DNA of 64,000 nucleotides from Bacillus sp. BA3 (lineage in GTDB: Bacteria; Bacillota; Bacilli; Bacillales; DSM-1321), in the NCBI GenBank assembly GCA_002835675.1, contig PIZR01000006.1:301754-365753 (forward strand), read 5' to 3'. Shown here piece by piece: positions 16,773-26,096 of this stretch; position 1 is the stretch's first letter, and each line of letters opens with the position of its first letter. The notes beneath the pieces are model-generated. The model did no database searches. It had not been told where the DNA came from and saw only the letters and a program-made list of their open reading frames with translations. The translations under genes were made by a program, and so were the position numbers.

Positions 16773-18266
16773 CTATTTAAACAGGGAGGTGAAGAAATCC
16801 TTTATATTCCCAAAGAATGACACAGTCTCGACAGGCTGTATCACATTAACCTGGCCTTCTGTATCTTTCGATGTATCGCTCACATTCTTGCCAGCCGTAC
16901 TCATTTGTACAGCCTCAACTTCCTCCGCCTCTTTTGTTTTGACATCATCCACGGTTTCTTCCTCATCCATCTCCACATCCATATCCTTTTCGAAAACAAG
17001 GACGTAAGTACGGCGCTCCCCATCCTTTGAAACGGTAACGGATATGGCCGTCTTCGCTTTATCATTGATCTTCACTTGTTTACTGCTCTCACCGTCATAT
17101 TCAATCGTTGCTCCGCTGGCATTTGTCGTTGCATCCATTTCGACTGAAGAAATATCATTATCGACCTCGATATGATAGGTATGCTCATTAGATTCAAAAG
17201 TTTTGTTCCATACTCCGGTTGATACTGTCAGATTGTTTAACACTGGTGCATTATTGCCTTCCTCGCCTAAAGAATCTGCTGACGCTGCCTTCTCTATAGA
17301 ATCCGTTTTCAGTTTTTGTGTTGAATTACTTTCAATTTGCTGTGCTTTCGGCACTTGGCTGACACCACTGCTTAGTTTTAGATTATTGGAGGATTCCTCT
17401 GATGTTAAAGGTGATTTATTCCCCTTATCCGAGGATTCTGTTGATGTTAAAGATGATTTATTCCCATTATCCGAGGAAGGTTGAGCATTACTTGTTTCTG
17501 TGGATGGCTCCTTTTGAACTTCACTCTCTTTAGGAGCATCTTTCGATTCGATTACCTTGGCTGCAGCCCGTGTAATCGTTAGCGTATAGGTTTTTTCATC
17601 TCCATTTTCAGCTGTAACGATAATCTTCACCGTTGTCTTACCGACTGGAAGTGTGACCTTTACACCGGCATTGGTAGCATCCTTTCCATTCACCTTTACA
17701 ATTGCGGTACTGTCACTCAATGTTGGAGTTACCGTAACGGACTGGACTTCATTTTCAACTGAAGCATTATAAGCTGTCACTTTAGAATCGAATGTTAATG
17801 AGCCTTTTGATAATCCAATCGATGTTAAAAGGTTATCATCACTTTCAAGTTTTTCGACCTTGAGAGTATACGCAACCGTTTCATTTTCCCCATCGCTGAC
17901 GGTGATTTTAAACGTGTTCATGCCAGTTTGAAGAGTTATATCCTTCACTTTACCATCTGTCATTTTTACACCATTCACGTATATGCCTGCATTCTCGTTA
18001 GGACTTGCTGCAAGCAATGTGATCTTTTCCACATCATTCCCCACTGCCGAACTATAATCGTGTACATCTTCCGAAAATTTTTGATCCAGTTCTATCCCTT
18101 CTATTTCTAGCTTTGAAAGACTATTTACCGTTTGTGCCTCTTCCTGAATGACAGACGCGCCTTCCGCAGCCCATGCCTCGGGCATATAAGTGGATGTTCC
18201 CATCCCTACAAGAGAACCAACCAAGATCACCTTCACGCTTTTTTCTTTTAACCCCTTCTTTAGCAA
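16773..18266 (-). CDS. Exported protein with three cadherin-like beta-sandwich domains
   Basis: A 497-residue surface or secreted protein. An N-terminal signal (hydrophobic stretch to about residue 34, AWAAEG) precedes repeats of the cadherin-like beta-sandwich type: about 45-135, 145-235 and 345-430, each ending with a strand such as VAYTLKVEK, KTYTLTITR or RTYVLVFEK. Between the second and third lies a Ser/Asn/Lys-rich linker with a duplicated 14-residue unit. The acidic tail lacks an LPxTG anchor. Start is TTG after GGAGGG. Such domains act as adhesion or spacer modules. No neighbour shares its strand. Confidence 0.75.
   Translation of the reverse strand: MLKKGLKEKSVKVILVGSLVGMGTSTYMPEAWAAEGASVIQEEAQTVNSLSKLEIEGIELDQKFSEDVHDYSSAVGNDVEKITLLAASPNENAGIYVNGVKMTDGKVKDITLQTGMNTFKITVSDGENETVAYTLKVEKLESDDNLLTSIGLSKGSLTFDSKVTAYNASVENEVQSVTVTPTLSDSTAIVKVNGKDATNAGVKVTLPVGKTTVKIIVTAENGDEKTYTLTITRAAAKVIESKDAPKESEVQKEPSTETSNAQPSSDNGNKSSLTSTESSDKGNKSPLTSEESSNNLKLSSGVSQVPKAQQIESNSTQKLKTDSIEKAASADSLGEEGNNAPVLNNLTVSTGVWNKTFESNEHTYHIEVDNDISSVEMDATTNASGATIEYDGESSKQVKINDKAKTAISVTVSKDGERRTYVLVFEKDMDVEMDEEETVDDVKTKEAEEVEAVQMSTAGKNVSDTSKDTEGQVNVIQPVETVSFFGNIKDFFTSLFK
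17401..17478 (-). repeat. Two-copy 42-bp tandem repeat in the linker of the cadherin-like protein
   Basis: The sequences starting at 17401 and 17443 are nearly identical over about 35 bases with a 42-base period. They code the S-S-D-x-G-N-K-S-x-L-T-S type linker. Copy number could vary by slippage. Confidence 0.7.
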
Positions 18267-18568
18267 AGCCTATCCCTCCTATAATTCCTGCAAACATGAT
18301 AGGGCCAGGTTACCAAAGGAACCTTAATTATTTCTTAATGGATTTTTTCGGAGTCTACCTATTGATTCTTTGGTGCAAAGCGGAATCCCCAACCAATACT
18401 ATGGTTATAATGGATGGAGGGAGGCAGGTCATCTAACCATATTGTTATCACCTTTCTAGCGAACCTCTTAAACTGCCTTTAGATAACTAATTTATTTTCA
18501 CTGTTTTTTCACATTTTCCTTTTATAATAAACTTACATAATCTGATGAAAGGATGATGGCACACCAAG
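18267..18568. other. Divergent intergenic region between the cadherin-like gene and ycnJ
   Basis: 302 bases hold the regulatory regions of two divergent genes. A TATAAT at about 18524 precedes ycnJ but has no good -35 box. A GGTTCCTTTGGTAACC dyad lies upstream of the cadherin-like gene on the minus strand. I found no CsoR- or YcnK-like operator that I would defend. Confidence 0.4.
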
Positions 18569-20203
18569 ATGAAAAAATATTTTTGGCTGATAGTCAGCCT
18601 GTTCGTTTTGCTTTTAAACCCGGCAATGGCTTTTGGTCATGCTACAATAATAAGCTCTAATCCTAGCCCGAATGAAGCAATGGATGCTCTTCCTGAAAAA
18701 ATCAGCATTCAATTCAGTGAGAATATCCAGCCAGCTTTCCATTCGCTTGAGGTATTCAGCCAAGATGGGGACAAAATTCAAATCCAAGACAGTGCAATTT
18801 CGGAACAAAGTGAAAAAGTACTGGAAGCTAAGTGGAAGGACACTATCGATGAAGGGATTTACTACATTAAATGGAGAGTGGTTTCGAGTGATGGCCATCC
18901 CATCGAAGGAACAATACCCTTTCAATTCGGAGATTCAGCTGGTCTTTCAGGCCAAGAAAATTCCGAAGTGAATGCAAGTTTTCCGAATTCCATCAATGTA
19001 ATCCTGCAAAGTCTTCAATACATATGCTTCGCTGCCCTAACCGGAATCCTTTTTTTCAGATTATCGTTAATGAAGGATTCTCGACTTTTTGAAGCTAGCA
19101 GAAGAACTCGTCTATACCTTTGGAGTTCATATGCAGGTTTAGCATTTTCCATCTTCTGCAGTCTGCCTTTAAAAGTTACGCTTGATGCTGGCGTAGGTTG
19201 GACTGATGCATTTAAAGTTAGTTATATAAAAGAAGTATTGAATGCTACAAACTTTGGATCGGTCTGGATCATTGAAATTCTAATATTGCTGCTTCTATTT
19301 TTAGTGATTTATTTCATGCTCGAGAACACCCTGAATAAATCACTACCTTACCTTTCTTTCATCATAATAGCCTGCTTGATGATTTGTAAGGCTTTAACTG
19401 GACATACAGCAGCCGTTCCTAATCAGGTCCTGGCCGTTTTGATGGATTTCCTTCATTTATTGTCCATGGCTTTATGGCTCGGCGGCATTATGGCCTTATT
19501 GGTAATTTTGCCTGGGCTAGCCAATCGTCAGGCAGTCCAAGAAGATAAGAGAACGTTTTACTGGTCGATCATTTCCAGGTTTTCCAAATGGTCATTTCTG
19601 TTTGTAATCATACTGATTGTCAGTGGGATATATAGCAGTTTACAGCATGTACCAACTATCCATTCATTGTTTAACACAACATATGGCCAATTGTTACTAG
19701 CGAAAATCGGTCTCATGTTAGTCATGATCGTTTTAGGAGGCTTTCATTTTCTCCGAGGGAAAAAGCAAACGAAAAAACTTGGTTATAGTGTGGGAATGGA
19801 GTTTGGTTTAGGGATCGTCATACTTGTCGTTGCAGCTCTATTGACAAATGTCCAAACTGCCATGTCTTCTCCCGGGCCCATTGAAAAGACGTTACTGACT
19901 GAAGAAAATAATGAGGTTACATTAATGGTGACCCCCAATGAAGTAGGGGATAACCTGATTCAAGTAAACCTTTCCAATGAAGGCAAGCCAATTGCTGAAA
20001 TAGAGCAGCTTACAATCACAATGCAGTCATTGGATACGCCAAATGGTGAAATAAAGCTGCAGATGAAGGAGAAAAACACAGGTACATTTACATCAAAGTC
20101 TATATTAACCATGCCAGGAAAGTGGAGTATCCATGTTCACGGATTAACTGAAAGCCTGGATTCAATCAATGCTGATTTTATAATTTTCATAGGAAATTCA
20201 TAA
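18569..20203 (+). CDS. ycnJ: YcnJ copper import protein (CopC-CopD fusion)
   Basis: A 544-residue protein. After a signal peptide the mature chain begins with the copper-binding HATIISSNP of a CopC domain (about 24-125). Eight or so membrane helices of a CopD domain follow (about 145-435). A C-terminal extracytoplasmic YtkA-like beta domain (about 450-540) completes the B. subtilis YcnJ layout. The protein imports copper across the membrane. ycnI follows after 18 bases. The ycnK repressor gene that precedes ycnJ in B. subtilis is absent here. The start ATG has only a distant AAAGGA ribosome site. Confidence 0.88.
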   Translation: MKKYFWLIVSLFVLLLNPAMAFGHATIISSNPSPNEAMDALPEKISIQFSENIQPAFHSLEVFSQDGDKIQIQDSAISEQSEKVLEAKWKDTIDEGIYYIKWRVVSSDGHPIEGTIPFQFGDSAGLSGQENSEVNASFPNSINVILQSLQYICFAALTGILFFRLSLMKDSRLFEASRRTRLYLWSSYAGLAFSIFCSLPLKVTLDAGVGWTDAFKVSYIKEVLNATNFGSVWIIEILILLLLFLVIYFMLENTLNKSLPYLSFIIIACLMICKALTGHTAAVPNQVLAVLMDFLHLLSMALWLGGIMALLVILPGLANRQAVQEDKRTFYWSIISRFSKWSFLFVIILIVSGIYSSLQHVPTIHSLFNTTYGQLLLAKIGLMLVMIVLGGFHFLRGKKQTKKLGYSVGMEFGLGIVILVVAALLTNVQTAMSSPGPIEKTLLTEENNEVTLMVTPNEVGDNLIQVNLSNEGKPIAEIEQLTITMQSLDTPNGEIKLQMKEKNTGTFTSKSILTMPGKWSIHVHGLTESLDSINADFIIFIGNS

Positions 20204-20221
20204 CTGGAGGAATTAATACTA

Positions 20222-20884
20222 ATGAAAAGCATTTCAAAGCTTCTTATTTTTACATTTACTGCACTATTCATTTTTTCCGGTTCAGCGTATGCTCATGTTA
20301 CAGTCAAGCCTAGTTCATCTGCCCCTGAGGCGTGGGAAACCTATACACTTAAAGTACCCGTCGAAAAAGAAGCTGCCACTACAAAGGTGACTTTAAAAGT
20401 TCCTGAAGGGGTTACTTTTGAGAGCTATCAACCTGTACCGGGATGGAAAGTAACTACAGAAGGTGACAAAGATGGGCATGTAAAAACGGTAACTTGGGCA
20501 GCAACTGATGAAGGTATCGGAGCAGGACAATTCCAGCAATTCTCTTTCGTAGCACAAAATCCTAAAGAAGAAACGAAAGTTGCCTGGGATGCATTTCAAT
20601 ATTACGAAGATGGTGAAATTGTTGAATGGAGCGGTGAAGAAGGCTCAGACCTACCGCATTCTGTAACGGAAATTACGGTTGTGCCTAATGATAGTGCAGA
20701 ACCAGCGGACCATGGTCACAAAGATGAAGCTGACACTAATGATTCCACGACAACTGACAATTCAAAGGAGTCAGCAACAACAGAAGATGATAGCAACCAA
20801 ACGCTGATCATCACCCTGGCTGTCATATCACTAATTCTTTCCATTGTAGCGCTTTTAGCAGCTCTAAGGAAAAATAAAAAATAA
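20222..20884 (+). CDS. ycnI: YcnI copper-binding protein (DUF1775)
   Basis: A 220-residue membrane-anchored protein. A signal peptide ends at AYA, leaving His as the first mature residue (HVTVKPSSS), the copper ligand of the DUF1775 fold together with the tryptophan seen in VEWSGEEG. A His/Asp-rich linker (DHGHKDEADTND) and a single C-terminal membrane helix ending in KKNKK follow. It is cotranscribed with ycnJ (GGAGG ribosome site) and probably delivers copper to it. A terminator closes the pair. Confidence 0.9.
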   Translation: MKSISKLLIFTFTALFIFSGSAYAHVTVKPSSSAPEAWETYTLKVPVEKEAATTKVTLKVPEGVTFESYQPVPGWKVTTEGDKDGHVKTVTWAATDEGIGAGQFQQFSFVAQNPKEETKVAWDAFQYYEDGEIVEWSGEEGSDLPHSVTEITVVPNDSAEPADHGHKDEADTNDSTTTDNSKESATTEDDSNQTLIITLAVISLILSIVALLAALRKNKK

Positions 20885-20894
20885 TCATTATGGA

Positions 20895-20930
20895 AGGGTG
20901 CCCCAATTTCTTGAGGCACCTTTTTCTTTT
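20895..20930 (+). terminator. Intrinsic terminator of ycnJ-ycnI
   Basis: GGTGCC (20897-20902) pairs with GGCACC (20915-20920), followed by TTTTTCTTTT. It lies directly against the stop of the convergent subtilisin gene. Confidence 0.88.
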
Positions 20931-21929
20931 CTAATATTCCATGACAACCGATTTGCTCGGTAACTTAAGGTTTTCTGATTCTATCGTAATCTTAATCGAT
21001 TTTTCAGCTCTTTGGTCCGTTATCGTTAAGTTAAGCAATCCATTTCCCTGTGCTTTTTTGCTTATTCCCAGATCTTCCGTACTTTTCACCAGCTGTGCAT
21101 ATAATTCCGCTTCAGTTAAATTGCGCTCAAATTCCTTTTCAGCAATCACTTTCAAGAGAGCTGCTGCACCGCTTACATGGGGCGTAGCCATTGACGTTCC
21201 GCTCAACCTCGCATATTTATTGCCTGGATACGTAGAGAGAATATCAACCCCTGGCGCCACCAAGTCAATTTCATCATTTGTATTTGAAAAATCCGCTAAA
21301 TTTCTGCTTAAATCCACAGCTCCGACTTCCACTACCTCGGGATATGCTCCTGGATAATCCAATTCATCCGTTTCATGACGCCCATCACCGCTATTTCCGG
21401 CTGCACAAACTACAAGGATATCGTTCTGAAGGGCCTTTTGAATGAGTTTGTGTTCAGTCTCATCCGGAGGTCCGCCAAGTGAAAGTGAAATAACCGAAAC
21501 CTTTTCTTCATTAGGTCCCCGCCAATTGATTGCATACTCTAGAGCCCCATTAATCCAATCTATATCGCCTTGTCCTTGACCATTTAGGGCCTTTAACGCT
21601 AATATGCTTGCTTTCGGAGCCACTCCCACTACACCGGCATTATTAATGGCAGCTACAACCGTACCGCTAACATGTGTCCCATGTCCGTTATCATCTTGAT
21701 AATCCCCGGTATTGGTAAAATCCTTCCCGCCAATGATTCTTTCCTTGAGGTCTGGATGTCCCTTGTCAATGCCTGTATCGATGACGGCAACTACCACGCC
21801 CTCACCATAATTGCTTTTTTCCCAAATCGCCGGTGCTTTCACAAGCTCGACACCCTCGGGAATCTTCTCTTTCACCGTTTCCATTACTTCTAGAACTTTG
21901 TAAGGTATTAATCTTTTTTCTCTTGTCAT
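20931..21929 (-). CDS. Intracellular subtilisin-type serine protease (Isp)
   Basis: A 332-residue S8 protease without signal peptide. The catalytic triad is visible: Asp in VIDTGID, His in NGHGTHVSGT and Ser in GTSMATPHVSG. The short N-terminal stretch containing LIPYKV is the inhibitory propeptide motif typical of Bacillus intracellular subtilisins, which are cut to become active in the late growth phase. The ATG at 21929 follows GGAAGGGG; the upstream in-frame TTG lacks a site. It is a single gene with a 330-base upstream region holding a LexA-like dyad. Confidence 0.9.
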   Translation of the reverse strand: MTREKRLIPYKVLEVMETVKEKIPEGVELVKAPAIWEKSNYGEGVVVAVIDTGIDKGHPDLKERIIGGKDFTNTGDYQDDNGHGTHVSGTVVAAINNAGVVGVAPKASILALKALNGQGQGDIDWINGALEYAINWRGPNEEKVSVISLSLGGPPDETEHKLIQKALQNDILVVCAAGNSGDGRHETDELDYPGAYPEVVEVGAVDLSRNLADFSNTNDEIDLVAPGVDILSTYPGNKYARLSGTSMATPHVSGAAALLKVIAEKEFERNLTEAELYAQLVKSTEDLGISKKAQGNGLLNLTITDQRAEKSIKITIESENLKLPSKSVVMEY

Positions 21930-22222
21930 TTGATTACCCCTTCCTTCGTTCAATAAGTTAAACTGCCATCAGTGTGGGGATTTTCATCCCGTCTGGTTGC
22001 CGTCTACCGTTGAAAGAGATGAGATCAAAAAACTCTTCTCTCTTATATATACCAGATTTATGAAAATAAAAAAGAAGTTTTCGGAAAATTCCGTCTAAAT
22101 AACTAGTTTTTATTTCTTTTTGTGTTATTATCTGGTACTCTCATTATAGAACAAACGTTCGATAAATGCTACACTTTTTTATTCATTATTCAGTTTTTTT
22201 GCAAGCATGCGCTTTTCCAATT
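21930..22222. other. Long non-coding region upstream of the intracellular protease
   Basis: No gene is supported here. Apart from the LexA-like dyad at 22149-22160, the region holds A+T-rich stretches and a TATATATAA-like segment at about 22045 (minus strand). The only minus-strand ORFs are a few codons long. Confidence 0.5.
22149..22160. promoter_or_regulatory. LexA (SOS-box)-like dyad
   Basis: GAACAAACGTTC fits the B. subtilis SOS box core GAAC-N4-GTTC, and the following G extends one arm. On the minus strand it abuts a TATAAT hexamer, so LexA binding would cover a promoter reading towards the intracellular protease gene. Confidence 0.45.
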
Positions 22223-22255
22223 AAAAAAGAAGCGACTCCGAATCGAGTCAGCTTC
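22223..22255 (-). terminator. Intrinsic terminator of the SEC-C protein gene
   Basis: On the minus strand a GACTC/GAGTC-based stem, extended by AGC/GCT, is followed by TTCTTTTTT. It lies seven bases beyond the SEC-C stop. Confidence 0.8.
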
Positions 22256-22262
22256 CAAAATG

Positions 22263-22769
22263 TTAAGCTGCACCGCAGCATTTTTTGTATTTTTTCCCGC
22301 TTCCGCATGGACAAGGCTCATTTCTGCCAATGACTGGTTCTGCATGAACATGCGGCATTTTAGCTGCCTTTGCACTTTCCGTGATAATTTGCGTGCCTTT
22401 TTCCTTCATTTGCTGATACCGCTGTTTAAATAATTCCATTACATCTTTACTGTACTTCAGCGTATCTTCCGCGATATCCATCGCCTTTTGCTTGGAAATA
22501 TTATAATCCTCCAGGACAAATTGATTATCCCCGAAAGAAACCCTCACTCCAAAATGCTGTCCCGCCTGTTTATTGCCTTTAAGCTCCTCAACGAATTCAA
22601 GGTATACTTCCTGGCAATCACAAGTTTGATGCATGCAATAATAATCATATATCCAATACGATTTATCTTCGTACTTACTCTTTAAAGCAATGCCATCCTC
22701 AACGCCAAATACATCCAAATATTTTATCGCTTTTCCATCGAGTATCTCAAATGGATCAATCGTTCTCAT
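22263..22769 (-). CDS. SEC-C motif protein
   Basis: A 168-residue protein ending in the zinc-binding SEC-C motif [17 protein letters not shown], as in the tail of SecA and in many small proteins. The N-terminal ~130 residues form an alpha/beta domain with further cysteines ([12 protein letters not shown], near residue 50), which could bind a second metal. No enzyme motif is visible, so the function is unassigned. It is a single gene with its own terminator. Confidence 0.75.
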   Translation of the reverse strand: MRTIDPFEILDGKAIKYLDVFGVEDGIALKSKYEDKSYWIYDYYCMHQTCDCQEVYLEFVEELKGNKQAGQHFGVRVSFGDNQFVLEDYNISKQKAMDIAEDTLKYSKDVMELFKQRYQQMKEKGTQIITESAKAAKMPHVHAEPVIGRNEPCPCGSGKKYKKCCGAA

Positions 22770-22913
22770 CTATAGACACATCCTAATTCATCAAAATTTA
22801 TTCTTCCTATGTATTGTACAACCTAATTCATCAATCGTCACTTGAAACGAAGCTTGGCAAAGCCAAATCCCCTTCATTAAATGCAGATTTAAGGAAGCCT
22901 TATTGAAGGCAAT

Positions 22914-22950
22914 AAAAAAGCTGCATCAGTATCTATAAACTGATGCAGCT
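22914..22950 (-). terminator. Intrinsic terminator of the nitroreductase gene
   Basis: A perfect 12-bp stem (AGCTGCATCAGT / ACTGATGCAGCT, 22919-22950) is followed on the minus strand by a run of T. Confidence 0.92.
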
Positions 22951-22961
22951 CCCTCAATCTT

Positions 22962-23531
22962 TCATCCGATCCATGTGGTCAATTCATCAATCGATGTTCT
23001 CTTGGCAGGTTTCGGCTCCATGTCAGGATAACCCAAGTATATGAAAGCCAATACCTCTCCCTTAGAGGATAAATTGAAAAATTCACGGACCTTTTCATGA
23101 TACGTTATTTTCCCCGTTCTCCATACTGCTCCCAGACCTAGAGAATGTGCTGCAAGAAGCATATTTTGGATGGCACTGTTCACTGCCGCATATTCTTCTG
23201 TCACAAGGACATTATTCTTATCACTAGGCTCTATGCCCACTGCGATGATGACTGGAGCCCTTAATGGATTCTTTTTTTGCCGTTCGAGCTTGCTGATTAA
23301 ATTTTCAGGGGTATCATCAGCATTTTCAATTCTTGTGATTTCTTCGAATACCTGGCCAAGTTTATTTCTTCCTTCTCCAGTCAATACAAAAAAACGCCAA
23401 GGTTCCGTTCGATGATGATTGGGTGCATACGTTCCGGCTTCGATGATTTGCTCGATCATTTCCTTAGGTACCGGATCTTGCTTTACGATTCCAATGCTTC
23501 GTCTCGTTTTTATAGCTTCGATAGTTTCCAT
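22962..23531 (-). CDS. YdjA-type nitroreductase family protein
   Basis: A 189-residue FMN-dependent oxidoreductase of the minimal nitroreductase fold. It has the phosphate-contact RRSIG near the N-terminus, APNHHRTEPWRF, and the C-terminal GAVWRTG and YLGYPDMEP segments typical of the E. coli YdjA subgroup. The physiological substrate of this subgroup is not settled. The start ATG follows GGGGAG. It lies just downstream of yaaN, with 11 bases between them and no terminator in that gap, so it may be the last gene of the xpaC-yaaN transcript. Confidence 0.85.
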   Translation of the reverse strand: METIEAIKTRRSIGIVKQDPVPKEMIEQIIEAGTYAPNHHRTEPWRFFVLTGEGRNKLGQVFEEITRIENADDTPENLISKLERQKKNPLRAPVIIAVGIEPSDKNNVLVTEEYAAVNSAIQNMLLAAHSLGLGAVWRTGKITYHEKVREFFNLSSKGEVLAFIYLGYPDMEPKPAKRTSIDELTTWIG

Positions 23532-23542
23532 TTTATCTCCCC

Positions 23543-24715
23543 TTATCCCTTTATCTCTAATAGTTTCTGTTTCAGCTCATTTTCCATTGATGCCAATTCC
23601 TGTTCGGCTTGCCGGCGTTTATGCCTGCCTTCTTCTTGAATCCGCATTGTTTCCTCAAGCGTGGAAATCAAGTTAGCTTGAGTTTTCTTTAATGTTTCGA
23701 TATCGACAAGTCCGCGCTCATTTTCTTTAGTCGTTTCAATGGTATTCGTTTTCAGCATCTCGGAGTTCTTCAATAACAAGTCATTCGTAGTCTTGGAAAC
23801 CTGTTTTTGTGCTTCTACAGCATGCCTTTGCCTGATTAGGGTCAATGCAATCGCAACCTGATTCTTCCAAAGGGGAATCGCGGTCATAATCGAAGATTGG
23901 ATTTTCTCGACTAGTGCCTGATTCGTGTTTTGGATCAGCCTGATTTGCGGTGCGCTTTGAATCGTGATTTCACGACTCAATTTCAAATCATGAAGCCTTT
24001 TATCCAACCGTTCAGCAAATTGCAGCATATCATTGACTTCTTGAAACTTCATTTGATCATTGCTTGATTCAGCGGACTTCCTTAGCTCCGGAATCGTTTT
24101 CCCATGAATTTCTTCTAGTTTGATTTCCCCAGCTGCAATATAGACATTCAATGCCTGAAAGTAATCCTTATTCGTTTCATATAGCTTTTCAAGAATTACG
24201 ATATCCGATAACAGGATATTCTTGCTCCGATCGAGTTTCACACTGATACGATCAATTTGGGCCCCTGTTTTTTGATACTTGGATAGTACCTCCTGTACAG
24301 ATCCCGAGAGCTTCCCGAACATACGCGCAAAGAATGATGGCTTATCCGGTTTTAGCTCATCCGGGCTCAGCTCGTTTAACTTTTTCATTAAATCACTGAT
24401 AATGTTGCCCACTTCACCCACATCTTTTTTCTGGACATGCTCAAGCATCGAATTAGAAAAGGTCAGGAGCTTTGATTGGGCGGGTGTACCATAGGAAATC
24501 ATTGCCTGATGATTCGTTGGGTCGATTTGTTCGGCAAGCTGATAAGCCTTTGCCCTGTTCTCTTCAGGGATGACATCAATCAGCTTAACCGGTTTCGCTT
24601 CCTGTGAAGATGCTTTCTCCACCTCCTGCACCCCATCAAATGGATTGACTAAAAGATCATCGATCAAACTGGCATCGTTCGTTTTATTCAACAGGTTTGG
24701 ATCATTGTTATTCAT
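23543..24715 (-). CDS. yaaN: TelA-family toxic anion resistance protein (YaaN-like)
   Basis: A 390-residue mostly helical cytoplasmic protein of the TelA family, linked in other bacteria to tellurite and antimicrobial tolerance; the mechanism is not known. Long coiled-coil segments dominate the C-terminal half, with the conserved [20 protein letters not shown] stretch near residue 280. B. subtilis YaaN has 386 residues and also lies directly after xpaC. Its ATG overlaps the xpaC stop by 4 bases, which supports translational coupling. Confidence 0.85.
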   Translation of the reverse strand: MNNNDPNLLNKTNDASLIDDLLVNPFDGVQEVEKASSQEAKPVKLIDVIPEENRAKAYQLAEQIDPTNHQAMISYGTPAQSKLLTFSNSMLEHVQKKDVGEVGNIISDLMKKLNELSPDELKPDKPSFFARMFGKLSGSVQEVLSKYQKTGAQIDRISVKLDRSKNILLSDIVILEKLYETNKDYFQALNVYIAAGEIKLEEIHGKTIPELRKSAESSNDQMKFQEVNDMLQFAERLDKRLHDLKLSREITIQSAPQIRLIQNTNQALVEKIQSSIMTAIPLWKNQVAIALTLIRQRHAVEAQKQVSKTTNDLLLKNSEMLKTNTIETTKENERGLVDIETLKKTQANLISTLEETMRIQEEGRHKRRQAEQELASMENELKQKLLEIKG

Positions 24716-25374
24716 TTTAACCTCCTGCTTTCATCAATTACTTGTGACTCTTTTCTCGTTTTAATGGATTGCTTAGCAACATCCAATTCGAAGTTAAGGT
24801 TATCGATATCATCCGCAATCACTTTATATAAATCCTTTTCTATCGTATTAGTGAGTTCCTTTAATGTTTTACGAGTCTCAGTTAAGGAGAGTTCGAGTTC
24901 CCTATTCTTTTTTGGCTGCTGTGCTAAAAAAACATACTTCTCCGCAAGCTCCATGGCGGAATCCAGATGCGAGTAATAAAATTGTTCCGCCTGGTAAAAT
25001 CGCTTTGGTTCTTTTTTCGTCAGACTGTATATTTTCCTGATCATTTTAATCATATCTTTCCTCTGTTTGAAAGAGGAGATATGCCTGACCGAGATTAGTG
25101 CTTTTTGCACCCGCCAAATCTTTGGTTTTGCTTCAGTTAAATTTTTCTTTATATATTGATATTCTTTTCTCGTCAATTCATGTTTTTTGAGGTATCTGGA
25201 TGAAAAATATACGGAACTTAGCCAGTATGCAAGCACCCCTCCTGCTAAAGATATGACAACGGACAGGGCAAACGGTTGATTCAATACAAAATAGCTAATT
25301 ATCCAAACCGGCAAAACCATTGGAAATGCAATCAATATCGGAACAAAATCAGCAAGAAATCGATTCATAATCAT
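24712..25374 (-). CDS. xpaC: XpaC family protein
   Basis: A 220-residue protein with two N-terminal membrane helices (about 7-27 and 33-55) and a long cytoplasmic helical part (about 70-220). It matches XpaC, named for hydrolysis of 5-bromo-4-chloroindolyl phosphate but without a recognisable phosphatase motif. It pairs with the TelA-type gene, as in B. subtilis xpaC-yaaN, and both probably act in one membrane complex. The basic segment [11 protein letters not shown] follows the membrane part. Confidence 0.83.
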   Translation of the reverse strand: MIMNRFLADFVPILIAFPMVLPVWIISYFVLNQPFALSVVISLAGGVLAYWLSSVYFSSRYLKKHELTRKEYQYIKKNLTEAKPKIWRVQKALISVRHISSFKQRKDMIKMIRKIYSLTKKEPKRFYQAEQFYYSHLDSAMELAEKYVFLAQQPKKNRELELSLTETRKTLKELTNTIEKDLYKVIADDIDNLNFELDVAKQSIKTRKESQVIDESRRLK

Positions 25375-25570
25375 TACACTCCTGACTTACACTCTTTTCT
25401 TTATATACGGATTATCCTTGGAATTGGTTTCAAGTTTGATAAAAGAATTTCTCCTCCCCTAAACGATATAGGAACCGGATGGTTTCTGCAAATTTATTGA
25501 AATTTTTTCTGTAAATTACCCCTTCTTCCCGCTAATATGGGCTAACGCCTAGTCACTTCACCGGAACTGA

Positions 25571-25579
25571 CATAAGTTA
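25571..25579 (+). promoter_or_regulatory. Possible sigma-K-type -10 element before the coiled-coil gene
   Basis: CATAAGTTA fits the late mother-cell -10 consensus CATANNNTA and lies about 40 bases before the ATG at 25618. An AC-containing -35 is present but its spacing is slightly short, so this is a weak call. Confidence 0.3.
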
Positions 25580-25617
25580 TAGGGTATCCATCCTGATTTT
25601 AAAAAGGAGAGTTGACC

Positions 25618-26055
25618 ATGAATTCATACGGATTTTATCCTTATCCACAACAAAATGGAAATCATCAGTACTTTGAACCAAATTTTAACCCATACTTCCA
25701 ACAGCCTGAACGATTTGATTATATGCCACAGCAAGATTGGAACCTTCAGCAGGTACAAGAAAATCCATATAGCCAGGTGCCTGATCAATTCGATGTTGAA
25801 AGGCAGCCTCAACAACTTGAAAGAAGAGTCCGGGAACTTGAACGTCAAAACGAGCGTCAAACGAGGGAACTCAATCGGCAAAACCAAGAAATCACGCGGA
25901 TAAATCGTGAAGTGAACCGCATTAACCAGGAAATCACAAGGCTAAGTCAAGCGGATCAGCGACATACGAATAGGTTAAACAGACTGAATCAAAGACTTCG
26001 GGCAGTGGAAAGAAACCTTAACATCCCCTTCACCGCGACAGATGATGGTTTTTAA
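25618..26055 (+). CDS. Gln/Asn/Arg-rich coiled-coil protein, possibly spore-related
   Basis: A 145-residue protein I do not recognise. Residues 1-60 are rich in Tyr, Pro, Gln and Asn (GFYPYPQQNGN). Residues 65-130 form a regular coiled coil with repeated L-x-R-Q-N and I-x-R-I-N units. The composition resembles Bacillus spore coat or crust proteins, and a possible sigma-K -10 box lies upstream. The ATG at 25618 is used because AAAGGAG is spaced 8 bases from it; the TTG at 25612 is too close. It has its own terminator. Confidence 0.6.
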   Translation: MNSYGFYPYPQQNGNHQYFEPNFNPYFQQPERFDYMPQQDWNLQQVQENPYSQVPDQFDVERQPQQLERRVRELERQNERQTRELNRQNQEITRINREVNRINQEITRLSQADQRHTNRLNRLNQRLRAVERNLNIPFTATDDGF

Positions 26056-26060
26056 AGATA

Positions 26061-26096
26061 GCAGGAGCTCATTATGGGCTCCCGCTTTTTTATTTT
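26061..26096 (+). terminator. Intrinsic terminator of the coiled-coil gene
   Basis: GGAGC pairs with GCTCC, extended by GC/GC around one mismatch, and is followed by a T-run, six bases past the stop. Confidence 0.8.

Noticed and set aside
18240..18310. Plus-strand GCAAAGCC...GGTTACC pattern resembling the 3' half of a c-di-GMP-I riboswitch
   Set aside because: The required 5' half (GGGCAAACC and GAAA loop) is missing and the first part is coding sequence and ribosome site of the minus-strand cadherin-like gene.
22122..22433. Plus-strand open frame of 103 codons
   Set aside because: It runs over a terminator and antisense to the SEC-C gene and lacks a ribosome site.
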